DNA from: Phycisphaeraceae bacterium | GTDB lineage: Bacteria > Planctomycetota > Phycisphaerae > Phycisphaerales > Phycisphaeraceae | Direction of reading: 5' to 3' | NCBI GenBank assembly: GCA_002686995.1 | Contig: NYZC01000114.1 | Span: forward strand, 1 to 54,789 | Length of the DNA: 54,789 nucleotides | Shown: in pieces, positions 1-6,960 of the stretch | Numbering within the stretch: the first letter of the stretch is position 1 | Layout of the letters: every line of letters begins with the position of its first letter | The notes under the pieces: model-generated | Told to the model about the DNA's origin: nothing | What the model saw: the letters and a program-made list of their open reading frames with translations, nothing else | Database searches by the model: none | Translations under genes and position numbers: made by a program

Positions 1-55
1 AAAACCACTCCCCGGAGCCCTCGCGGGGACCACCAGATGTGGGTAAGGGTGAGGG

Positions 56-130
56 CGTAAGCCCGCGGGTCGAATGCCATGACGATCCGTCCGTCACAGG
101 AGTGGCTCACATCTGACCCGCGGGCTTACG
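56..130. repeat. Inverted repeat (16-bp arms) in intergenic DNA
   Basis: Two 16-bp arms at 56-71 and 115-130 are exact reverse complements (arm starts CGTAAGCCCGCGGGTC). They enclose about 43 bases, within which the octamers at 34-41 and 108-115 are also complementary. Transcribed, this would form a large hairpin. It lies beside the window-end repeat and outside any gene, so it looks like a REP-type or mobile intergenic element rather than a gene part. Confidence 0.6.
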
Positions 131-131
131 C

Positions 132-215
132 CGCGCGGTTCGCCGACGAGCGGTGCGCGTATTGCGGTCGAGCGAAGCGAGCCCCGATGCCCAATCCGTG
201 TTCATCCGTGGTTCT
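132..215 (+). repeat. Terminal dispersed repeat, left copy
   Basis: This ~84-bp stretch matches the reverse complement of 54706-54789 with about seven mismatches, so the same repeat caps both ends of the window in opposite orientation. A shorter related piece (TTCATCCGTGGTTC) occurs at about 21665-21678. It overlaps the end of the aminotransferase gene and supplies that gene's last codons and TGA stop. Similar short repeats are, from memory, common in intergenic DNA of environmental planctomycete-type genomes; I have not checked this. Confidence 0.7.
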
Positions 216-1344
216 GCAGGTCGATCCCGCGCTCGACGAGGTAATCCTCGATCGCGCCGAGCAGGCGCTCGACGTTTTCCGCGGTGATCCGGCCGATGGT
301 GCCGATGCGGAAGCTGGGCGCCTGCGTGAGCTTGCCCGGATAGATCACCAGGTCACGACTCGAGAGGTAGTCGTAGAAGTCGTCGAATTCGAAGGCGTCG
401 TCTGCCGGCAGCAGGTAGGTCGAGATGATCGGCCCCTGCACCGACTCTTCGAGGTATCCACGAAAGCCCATGGCCGTCATCCCGCGGTGGAGCACTTCGC
501 GATTGTGCCGGTACCGCGCGCCGCGAGCGGCGACGCCGCCCTCGTCGAGCAGCTCGGTGAGGGCCTGGTCGAACGCCAGGATCGCATGGGTCGGCGGTGT
601 GAAGCGGAACTGTCCGTTCTTCTCGAAGCCCTCGAGGCTGGACTGCAGGTCGAGGCTCAGCGATCGTGCCCAGCCGCGCGTCGACGCGAGGGCCGCGCGC
701 CGCGCGATCACGAAGCTGAACCCCGGCACCCCTTCGATGCACTTGTTCGACGACGAGACCAGGTAGTCGATGCCGCACGCCTCCAGGTCGATCTCGATCG
801 CCCCGAAGCTCGACATCGCATCGACGAAGTAGCGACGGTCGCGCTGCTGCGCGACGCGGCCGACCGCTTCGATGTCGTTCATGATCCCGGTGGTCGTCTC
901 GCAGTGGACGATTGCGACATGCGTGATGCGCGAATCGGCGTCCAGCGCCGACGCCACCGCCGTCGCGTCCGGAGGTCGGTTCTCCGGTGATCGCGTCACC
1001 GCATACGGTACGGCGAGCATGTCGAGCATCCGGACCATGCGCTCGCCGTACGCACCGTTGGAAACGATCAGCCACTTGCCACCCGGCGGGGTGCAGCTCG
1101 CGAAGACCGATTCGATCCCGAAGGTGCCCGCGCCCTGGACCGGAATCGACGCGTACCGTTCATCGTCGGCGCCGGCGATTGAAAGGAGTCGCGCGCGGAC
1201 CCGCGCGACCGTCTCGATGAACCGCTGGTCGCGCGATCCGAGATCGCGCTGCATGGCCCGCTTGACCGTACCGCTCGTGGTGAGCGGACCGGGCGTGAAC
1301 AGGATGGGGTCGGTGGTTGGATCGGGATCGATGGGCAGCGCTAT
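202..1344 (-). CDS. phnW: 2-aminoethylphosphonate--pyruvate transaminase-like protein, no canonical start codon
   Basis: A fold-type I PLP aminotransferase of the class V PhnW family. PhnW moves the amino group of 2-aminoethylphosphonate to pyruvate, giving phosphonoacetaldehyde and alanine. The family N-terminal motif LFTPGPLTTS lies about 20 codons upstream of the first in-frame ATG (1252-1254), followed by RDLGSRD. The PLP lysine sits in SSSNKCIEGVPGFSF. Translation from that ATG would lose the TPGP motif. No in-frame ATG, GTG or TTG lies further upstream before the preceding gene; the best candidates are ATA (1342-1344, giving I/M-ALPIDPD) or CTG (1336-1338). The start therefore uses a rare codon, was mutated from ATG, or reflects a sequence error. 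From ATA the protein is about 380 residues, normal for the family. The stop lies inside the terminal repeat. No phosphonoacetaldehyde hydrolase is visible in the window. Confidence 0.8.
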   Translation of the reverse strand: MALPIDPDPTTDPILFTPGPLTTSGTVKRAMQRDLGSRDQRFIETVARVRARLLSIAGADDERYASIPVQGAGTFGIESVFASCTPPGGKWLIVSNGAYGERMVRMLDMLAVPYAVTRSPENRPPDATAVASALDADSRITHVAIVHCETTTGIMNDIEAVGRVAQQRDRRYFVDAMSSFGAIEIDLEACGIDYLVSSSNKCIEGVPGFSFVIARRAALASTRGWARSLSLDLQSSLEGFEKNGQFRFTPPTHAILAFDQALTELLDEGGVAARGARYRHNREVLHRGMTAMGFRGYLEESVQGPIISTYLLPADDAFEFDDFYDYLSSRDLVIYPGKLTQAPSFRIGTIGRITAENVERLLGAIEDYLVERGIDLQNHG

Positions 1345-1483
1345 GACGTCCGTAGCGACGATCGCGGGAACGCGCCAGTGTAGCGTGCCCGAGGGTACGC
1401 GACCGCTGACGCGGGGGCCGAATCCAGCAGATTCGCGCCGGGTGGCTCGCCCAAAGCTGCTGTTGCGATTGCGATGCAGCGCT

Positions 1484-2248
1484 TCAGCGTCTGTGCCTCG
1501 AGGTCATCAGACCGCCCAAACCAATCAGCGCAAGGCTGGCCGGTTCGGGAATGAGGGTGATCCGCACGTCGTCGAAGCCGCCTCGTGTCGCGGTATTCTT
1601 GAGATCGATCCGGGCTTGGGGTCCCGGTGGGGTAAACGGGATCGTGCTGCTGTACGCGCCGCCGTTCATTCTTGCGCGGGCTGTCCCGTTAGAGACCTCG
1701 ATATCAAAGAGGTGCCAGCCGGTGCCGACCCCCGGCGTGCCAACGGTGACGCCGCTAGAGCCACTGGCATTGGGGTTCAACTTCGCATTACCGTTGACGT
1801 CGATCCGAAGCCCAAGAGTATGCCTGATCACATTGAGATCCATGATACGAAACTCTATGAATCCCGCTCCGCCGACGATCGAACTGAAATTCATCGCAAC
1901 GCTGATCATATCGCCGTCGTCAAGTGTGACATGATGCAATATGTCGCCGTTAAAGCCAGTACCGAAGTCCATCCACAGCGCATTGGGCGCGGAATGGGCT
2001 ACCGGTGCCGTCACATCGATGCTGGAGGTGGTGGGTGTGTCGTACACACCGAAACCGACCTGATTGCCCCACGTGCCGAGGTTTGAGGCTGTGTTAGTCC
2101 CGGCATTGGTGGCCGTAAAAGAGTCCCAATTCTCAAAGAAACTTGGGGCGCCCGAGTTCGTCCAAGCCGCACCGCGCGCCGGGTTCGCCAGCGCCGCCGA
2201 TAGACCGAGCGCCACCAACGCCGCGGTCAGACTTCTCGTGTTTGCCAT
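1484..2248 (-). CDS. PEP-CTERM domain protein, secreted
   Basis: A 254-residue protein with an N-terminal signal peptide (about residues 1-27, cleavage near ARGAA) and a C-terminal PEP-CTERM sorting tail: IPEPASLALIGLG followed by a basic end, TSRHRR. PEP-CTERM tails are known to be processed by exosortase, so the mature protein is probably surface-exposed or anchored. The middle is a beta-rich, Asn/Gly/Thr-rich region without a family I recognise; it reads like a jelly-roll or LamG-type sandwich. The start has a strong ribosome site (GAAGGAGAACG) in a leader shared with the two upstream PEP-CTERM genes. The upstream gene ends 22 bases inside this one. No exosortase gene is present here. Confidence 0.85.
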   Translation of the reverse strand: MANTRSLTAALVALGLSAALANPARGAAWTNSGAPSFFENWDSFTATNAGTNTASNLGTWGNQVGFGVYDTPTTSSIDVTAPVAHSAPNALWMDFGTGFNGDILHHVTLDDGDMISVAMNFSSIVGGAGFIEFRIMDLNVIRHTLGLRIDVNGNAKLNPNASGSSGVTVGTPGVGTGWHLFDIEVSNGTARARMNGGAYSSTIPFTPPGPQARIDLKNTATRGGFDDVRITLIPEPASLALIGLGGLMTSRHRR

Positions 2249-3102
2249 GGAATCGTTCTCCTTCGTTGACTTGATCGGAGACTTCGTACCCGACGGCGCA
2301 GCGCGAGCGCCAGCCCCGACGCCGCCATCGTCAGGCTCGCCGGCTCGGGGATGAACGAGAACTCGACGAACGGCCGGAACTGCGTAAACCCGGCCGGCGC
2401 CTCGCCCGAGTACCAGATGCCGCCCACGCCGAGGTCGTTGATGGCGTGAGACTGGTTTTCGTCGGCCATGAGAAGGCCCATCCCGTGGTTGCTTGCCGGG
2501 TCGTCGGCCCAGCCCTGCAGAACGCTTTCGGGAATCGTGAAGGTCACCTCCGTGCCCCGCGCCGGATTCTCCTCGGAGGTGAAGGACGAGATGACCTCGG
2601 TGCCGGGAGCGGAGAACTCGTCCAGGCCCTCGACGAACGTGTTCCAGCTCGGGTCGGTCTGGTTTTTCTTGTAGTCTCCGCCTTCATCTTCCGGGCAGAG
2701 ATCGCTCGGTGTTCCGGCGCCGCAGATCCACCAGAGGCCAGAAGAGGGCGCGAACGTGACCACGTTGACCAGCCCCGCCTCGATGGTGAGCCCCGGGGGT
2801 TCCGTGAAGAGATGGAACGTCCCGTCCGTCAGGATGTCCGTGCCGGCGTAGGGTGACATGTCGATGTAGACGAGCGACCGGTTGAGCGTGGCGAAGAACT
2901 TGCGGGCCTGGAGGTTGTCATTCGGCGCGAAATTGAAGTTCGCTGAGGCCGTGCGGATGTACATGTCCTCGGTGCCGGTGGGAAAGATCTGGGCCGTCAG
3001 CGCCCCCGCGTTCGTCCAGGAGGCGCCAAGCGCCGGGTCGACCAACGCCGACGTCAGACCGATGACTGCCAGAACCGCGGACAGGATTCTCATCGGTGCC
3101 AT
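2227..3102 (-). CDS. PEP-CTERM protein with DNRLRE-like domain, tandem paralog 1
   Basis: A 291-residue secreted protein. A signal peptide covers roughly residues 1-27 (ends ALGAS). The body from about residue 35 (DMYIRTASANFNF, then LQARKFFATLNRSLVYIDMS) resembles DNRLRE-type beta-sandwich modules, though that assignment is tentative. The sorting tail IPEPASLTMAASGLALALRRR is present, but the frame runs about 17 residues past the usual basic end and overlaps the next gene's start by 22 bases, as if its original stop was lost. It is a close paralog of the 3245-4060 protein, with an added CGAGTPSDLC segment carrying two cysteines. Its function is unknown; an extracellular adhesive or matrix role is plausible from the architecture. 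Confidence 0.85.
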   Translation of the reverse strand: MAPMRILSAVLAVIGLTSALVDPALGASWTNAGALTAQIFPTGTEDMYIRTASANFNFAPNDNLQARKFFATLNRSLVYIDMSPYAGTDILTDGTFHLFTEPPGLTIEAGLVNVVTFAPSSGLWWICGAGTPSDLCPEDEGGDYKKNQTDPSWNTFVEGLDEFSAPGTEVISSFTSEENPARGTEVTFTIPESVLQGWADDPASNHGMGLLMADENQSHAINDLGVGGIWYSGEAPAGFTQFRPFVEFSFIPEPASLTMAASGLALALRRRVRSLRSSQRRRTIPWQTREV

Positions 3103-3171
3103 GGGCCCCGTTCTCCTTCGAAGACGTGACGGCTCAATGACCGCAAACGAGGTGCCACCGTGCCGCTTTCA

Positions 3172-3240
3172 GCCTGGATTCACGAGCTCGAGCTTCAAGA
3201 GGTGCAGCTGGTTGCCTCCGACGACTACCTGTTCGAGGAA
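3172..3240 (+). pseudogene. Remnant of a CRTAC1/ASPIC-type gene
   Basis: These 69 bases between two PEP-CTERM genes encode WIHELELQEVQLVASDDYLF plus EE in one open frame. The same residues occur in the intact FG-GAP gene at 5160-5228. The differences between the copies fall almost entirely at third codon positions (att/atc, ctc/ctg, caa/cag, gtt/gtc). The fragment is thus the relic of a diverged, once-selected paralog rather than a fresh copy. Homology ends abruptly on both sides. Confidence 0.75.
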
Positions 3241-3244
3241 AGTG

Positions 3245-4060
3245 TCAGGTGGTCAGACCTGCCCGCACCCGGCGACGCAGTGCCAGCGCCAGCCCCCCAA
3301 CCGCCATCGTCAGGCTCGCCGGCTCGGGGATGAACGAGAACTCGACAAACGGCCGGAACGCCTCTTTGCCGGGCGGCGCCTCGCCCGAGTACCAGGTGGC
3401 GCCCACGCCGTTGTCGTTGATGGGATGGTTCTGGTTCTCGTCGGCCATGAGCAGACCGATTCCGTGGTTGCTTGACGGGTCGTCGGCCCAACCCTGGAGC
3501 ACGCTCTCGGGAATCGTGAAGGTGCCGGTCTCCTCGCCGTTCGCCGGGTTCGTCACCGTCATGAAGGACGCGATCACCTCCGTGCCGGGAGCGGAGAACT
3601 CGTCGAAGTTCGCCACGAACGTGTTCCAGCTCGGGTCGGTCTGGTTCGACTTGTAGTCTCCACCATCGTCTTCACTGATGAACCAGAGGCCGGAGGAGGG
3701 CGCCATGGTCACGACGTTGACCAGCCCCGCCTCGGTGGTCCGCCCGTCCCCCTGCTCGTTGAAAAGGTGGAACGTCCCGTCCGTCAGGATGTCCAGGCCG
3801 GCGTAGGGTGACATGTCGATGTAGATGAGCGACCGGTTGAGGGTGCCGAAGAACTTACGGGCCTGGATGTTGTCATTCGGCGCGAAGTTGAAGTTCGCTT
3901 CGGCCGTGCGAATGTACATGTCGTGGAGGCCCGTGGGAAAGATCTGGCCCGTCAGCGTCCCGGAGTTCGACCAGGACGCGCCGAGCGCCGGGTTCGTCAC
4001 GGCCGCCGTCAGACCGATCACCGCCGCCAGAAACGCGAGCAGGCTTCTTGTCGCTACCAT
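3245..4060 (-). CDS. PEP-CTERM protein with DNRLRE-like domain, tandem paralog 2
   Basis: A 271-residue secreted protein closely related along its whole length to the 2227-3102 product. It shares the signal peptide ending ALGAS, the DMYIRTAEANFNF and IQARKFFGTLNRSLIYIDMS blocks, the FTIPESVLQGWADDPSSNHG block and the PEP-CTERM tail (IPEPASLTMAVGGLALALRRR). It lacks the cysteine-bearing insert of its paralog. The gene starts behind GAAGGAGAACG, the same ribosome site as its two downstream neighbours. The pair is a tandem duplication, with a CRTAC1 remnant caught between the copies. It is probably exported and processed by an exosortase encoded elsewhere. Its function is unknown. Confidence 0.85.
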   Translation of the reverse strand: MVATRSLLAFLAAVIGLTAAVTNPALGASWSNSGTLTGQIFPTGLHDMYIRTAEANFNFAPNDNIQARKFFGTLNRSLIYIDMSPYAGLDILTDGTFHLFNEQGDGRTTEAGLVNVVTMAPSSGLWFISEDDGGDYKSNQTDPSWNTFVANFDEFSAPGTEVIASFMTVTNPANGEETGTFTIPESVLQGWADDPSSNHGIGLLMADENQNHPINDNGVGATWYSGEAPPGKEAFRPFVEFSFIPEPASLTMAVGGLALALRRRVRAGLTT

Positions 4061-4379
4061 GGGTACCGTTCTCCTTCGAGAGATGACGTGTCAACGGCCT
4101 GCAAAGGACATGCCGCCATGCGGCGTCGTGCGCGAAATCACACAATCTGCGATCACAGAGGCATTTGTGCGTCCCTTCCTGTGGCACGTACAGGCGATCC
4201 GGTGAGGTCGCGTGACCTCGTGAAGTGCCATAAACGCACCGAATCGAGCCAGTGCGCTCTCCAAGTCCCTGTGTCGCGGCACTTTGTGGCACACAAGCCG
4301 GGTGGGGGCCGCTCGCCCGTTTGATGCGCCCATCGCGCCTAACCCGCGTTTCTTGAGCCACCCGTACCCTCGCTTTACC
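4061..4379. other. Divergent intergenic region with nested inverted repeats
   Basis: A 319-bp region between the divergent PEP-CTERM and FG-GAP genes. It holds GAGGTC (4204-4209) facing GACCTC (4214-4219), bracketed by TGGCAC (4182-4187) and GTGCCA (4225-4230). This is a nested set of inverted repeats that could be an operator or a structured leader. I see no coding sequence: a longer in-frame extension of the FG-GAP gene from a TTG at 4284 exists but lacks a ribosome site and would precede the membrane segment with an unlikely leader. Confidence 0.4.
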
Positions 4380-6923
4380 ATGAACCGCATCGGACCGATC
4401 ACCGATCTTAGAGGCAGAACAGGTCGAGGCAGCTTGATTCAGCGTGCACCCAAACTTCGTACCCGGCCGATTCGTGCCGGGCGGGCGAACCGCTCACTGG
4501 TGATCGGGATTGCGGTTTCGCTGACCCTGATCGGACTGGTGGCGCTGTGGTCGACCCGAACGGACTCCCAGAAGGCCGCTCCCGCCGTTGACGCATCCGT
4601 GGCCACCTCCACCACGACCGCAACCGATCCACCGAGCCCGGACGCGGCATCGACCGAGCCGGACCGACAGGGCCGCGAGTCGTACCTGGATCCGCAGCAG
4701 CGTCTGAAACTGTTCGACCTCGAGCGGGCGGACCTGTTGCTGGGCCATGCCCTCGACCCGTTCTACGCCGCCATCCGTGCAGGGGATGCCGCGGCAATGC
4801 GATCCGCCCTGGCCAGCGAATTCAGCGGTCGCGTGCCGGACTTGCCGGAAGGGGCTCGCCTGCCGTTGGGCGATCGGCCCTACGCATCCTGGCAACTGCC
4901 GATTCGTGATCACCCGATCGACGCCGCATCCGCGGTCGAGTGGCTGACGGAGGTGAGGGCGCACTTCGACGAGGTCACGGCCGTTTCATTCGGGCGCAAC
5001 CGCAACAGCCCGCAGATCATCGAAGGCCCCGACGCCATGGCGGAAAGCCACGGCGTCTTTCGGATCGCCGGCACGCGCGCCGGAGGCGGCCTGCTGGAGC
5101 TGTCCGGCCGGTTCCGGCTCGGCCACAAGGGCATGGATCCGAACCGGGCGGTCCGCGCGGCCTGGATCCACGAACTGGAACTTCAGGAGGTGCAGCTGGT
5201 CGCCTCCGACGACTACCTGTTCGAGGAAGTGACCGACTCCTGCGGCATCGACGTCGACGCCCTCCATGACAACTGGAGCGATTCGAATCCGACCAAGCCC
5301 GTCTTCAGTGGCGGCGTGTTCCTGGGCGACGTCAACGCGGACACCCACCTGGACCTGCTGGTGACCGGCATCTCCCGTTCCTGGCTCTACCTGGGACACG
5401 GCGACGGCACCTTCACCGACAGCGGCTGGAACGGCTGGACCCGCGTGCGGCGAGCAGGTCATGACTTTGCCTACGCCGCCATCTTCGACGCCTTCGGCGG
5501 TCGTTCTCCCGAGGTCCTGCACGGCGGCCGATTCTATCGATGGCACAAGGGGTTCAACACGCTCGTGCACGCCGAAGGTATCGGCACCGTGCCCAACGCG
5601 GACGTTTCGCTGTGCGACTACGATCGCGACGGTCACACCGACCTGTTCCTCCTGAACTGCGGAGCGGCGCCCCCGGCCGGATCGCGCTTCGAATGGTTCG
5701 ACGACGCCCGCGTCAACGGTCGGGGGAACGTGCTGGCCCGTAATGTCGGGCGTCGCGGCTTCGAGGACGTGACCGCCGCGACCGGGGCCTCGCCAGGCCA
5801 TGGGCGCACTTTCGCCGCGACCTGGTTCCACGCCAATGACGATCTGTGGCCCGATGTCTTCGGAGCCAACGAGTTCGGCCGCAACGTGTTCCTGGTCAAT
5901 CGCGACGGCACCTTCGAGGAGGCCGAGGAGGTCGACAAGGTCTTTGGCGGCTATTCCATGGGGGTGACCAGCGGGGACATCGACGGCGACGGAGCCATCG
6001 ACCTGTACGTGGCCAACATGTACTCCAAGGCGGGGCAGCGGGTCTTCAGCCACCTTGACCTGAGCGTGTACCCGCAAAGCGCCCGGCGCATGTTCATGTC
6101 GTCGGTCATGGGCAACCGGTTCTACCGTTCGCTCGGCGACCTCACGTTCGAAGACCGCAGCGTCCCGGGCGGCGTGCATGCCGTCGGCTGGGGCTGGTCC
6201 GGAGCGCTGGCCGACTTCGACCTGGACGGCTGGCTCGACGTGTACGCCCCGTGCGGGCACACCTCTGTCAACGCGATCCGCCCCGACGGGTGAGGGTGTC
6301 TCTGGCAGGCTGTGGCTGCGCAGCCATTCAATACGAAGATGCGACTCGAGGCGCCGCGGCAGGTCGACGACCGCGTGGGCGAGTTCTGGCTCGAGAACCC
6401 GTTCGACTTCGAGCGGCTGCGGAACTTCAACCTCTCGATGTACGAGCGCAATCGCCTGTTCCTCAGCCGTGGGCGAGGCGTGCTAGTTGACGCGTCGCAC
6501 CTGAGCGCAACCGATCACACGTCCGATTCGCGCGCCGTGGCGGTGGGCGACCTCGACGAGGACGGCCGCCCCGATCTGATCGTGCGCAGCGTCGGCGGAG
6601 GACCGCTGCGGGTGTTTCTCAACCGCATCCGCGGCGGACGATCGCTGCACGTCACGCTAAGGGGCACACGATCGAACACGGACGGCATCGGGGCCCGCAT
6701 GGTGCTTCAGGTCGGCGACCGCAAGTTGCGCCGCGACCACTTCCCGCAGAACAGCCTCCTGTCCCAGAACGCCAACGAGACGATCTTCGGCCTCGGCAAC
6801 CATCGCGGCCCGTTCGAGCTCACGATTCGATGGCCCTCCGGCACGGTCCAGGTCCTCGGGGACCTGGAGCCCGGACGCATCCGGGTCGTCGAACCGGACG
6901 AGGGTTCGGGGTCGGACGACTGA
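4380..6923 (+). CDS. CRTAC1 family FG-GAP/ASPIC-UnbV protein with in-frame TGA (possible selenocysteine)
   Basis: A membrane-anchored, surface-type beta-propeller protein. From the ATG at 4380 there is a basic leader, a transmembrane segment (about residues 39-58, SLVIGIAVSLTLIGLVALW), a Thr/Pro-rich linker, an NTF2-like region, then FG-GAP calcium repeats (GDVNADTHLDLL, CDYDRDGHTDLF, GDIDGDGAIDLY, ADFDLDGWLDVY). A TGA at 6291-6293 (position 638) interrupts the frame in the context RPDG-TGA-GCLWQ. The same frame then continues without a gap through another FG-GAP repeat (GDLDEDGRPDLI) and a complete ASPIC/UnbV domain to 6923, 847 positions in all. The TGA could encode selenocysteine, be a nonsense mutation, or be a sequencing error. 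A hairpin with SECIS-like spacing follows. A second start upstream (TTG 4284) is less likely. Confidence 0.8.
6308..6325 (+). promoter_or_regulatory. SECIS-like hairpin after in-frame TGA
   Basis: GGCTG (6308-6312) pairs with CAGCC (6321-6325) around an 8-base loop, TGGCTGCG, whose second base is G. The loop begins 19 bases after the TGA. Bacterial SECIS elements are known to be short hairpins just downstream of the UGA with a G early in the loop. An alternative tighter palindrome (6313-6326) overlaps it. This is suggestive only; a hairpin this short arises often by chance in GC-rich DNA. Confidence 0.35.
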
Positions 6924-6932
6924 CGGTTGAAA

Positions 6933-6956
6933 GCCGGAGATTTTCCGACTTCCGGC
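6933..6956. terminator. Possible bidirectional terminator between convergent genes
   Basis: GCCGGA (6933-6938) faces TCCGGC (6951-6956) across a T-rich 12-base loop, in the 37-bp gap where the FG-GAP gene and the IPT-domain gene converge. The position suits a shared terminator; there is no long T tract. Confidence 0.4.
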
Positions 6957-6960
6957 CCGA

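Noticed and set aside
6312-6923. Separate short gene for the ASPIC part
   Set aside because: It is in phase with the upstream frame and lacks its own ribosome site, so read-through or a broken single gene is preferred.
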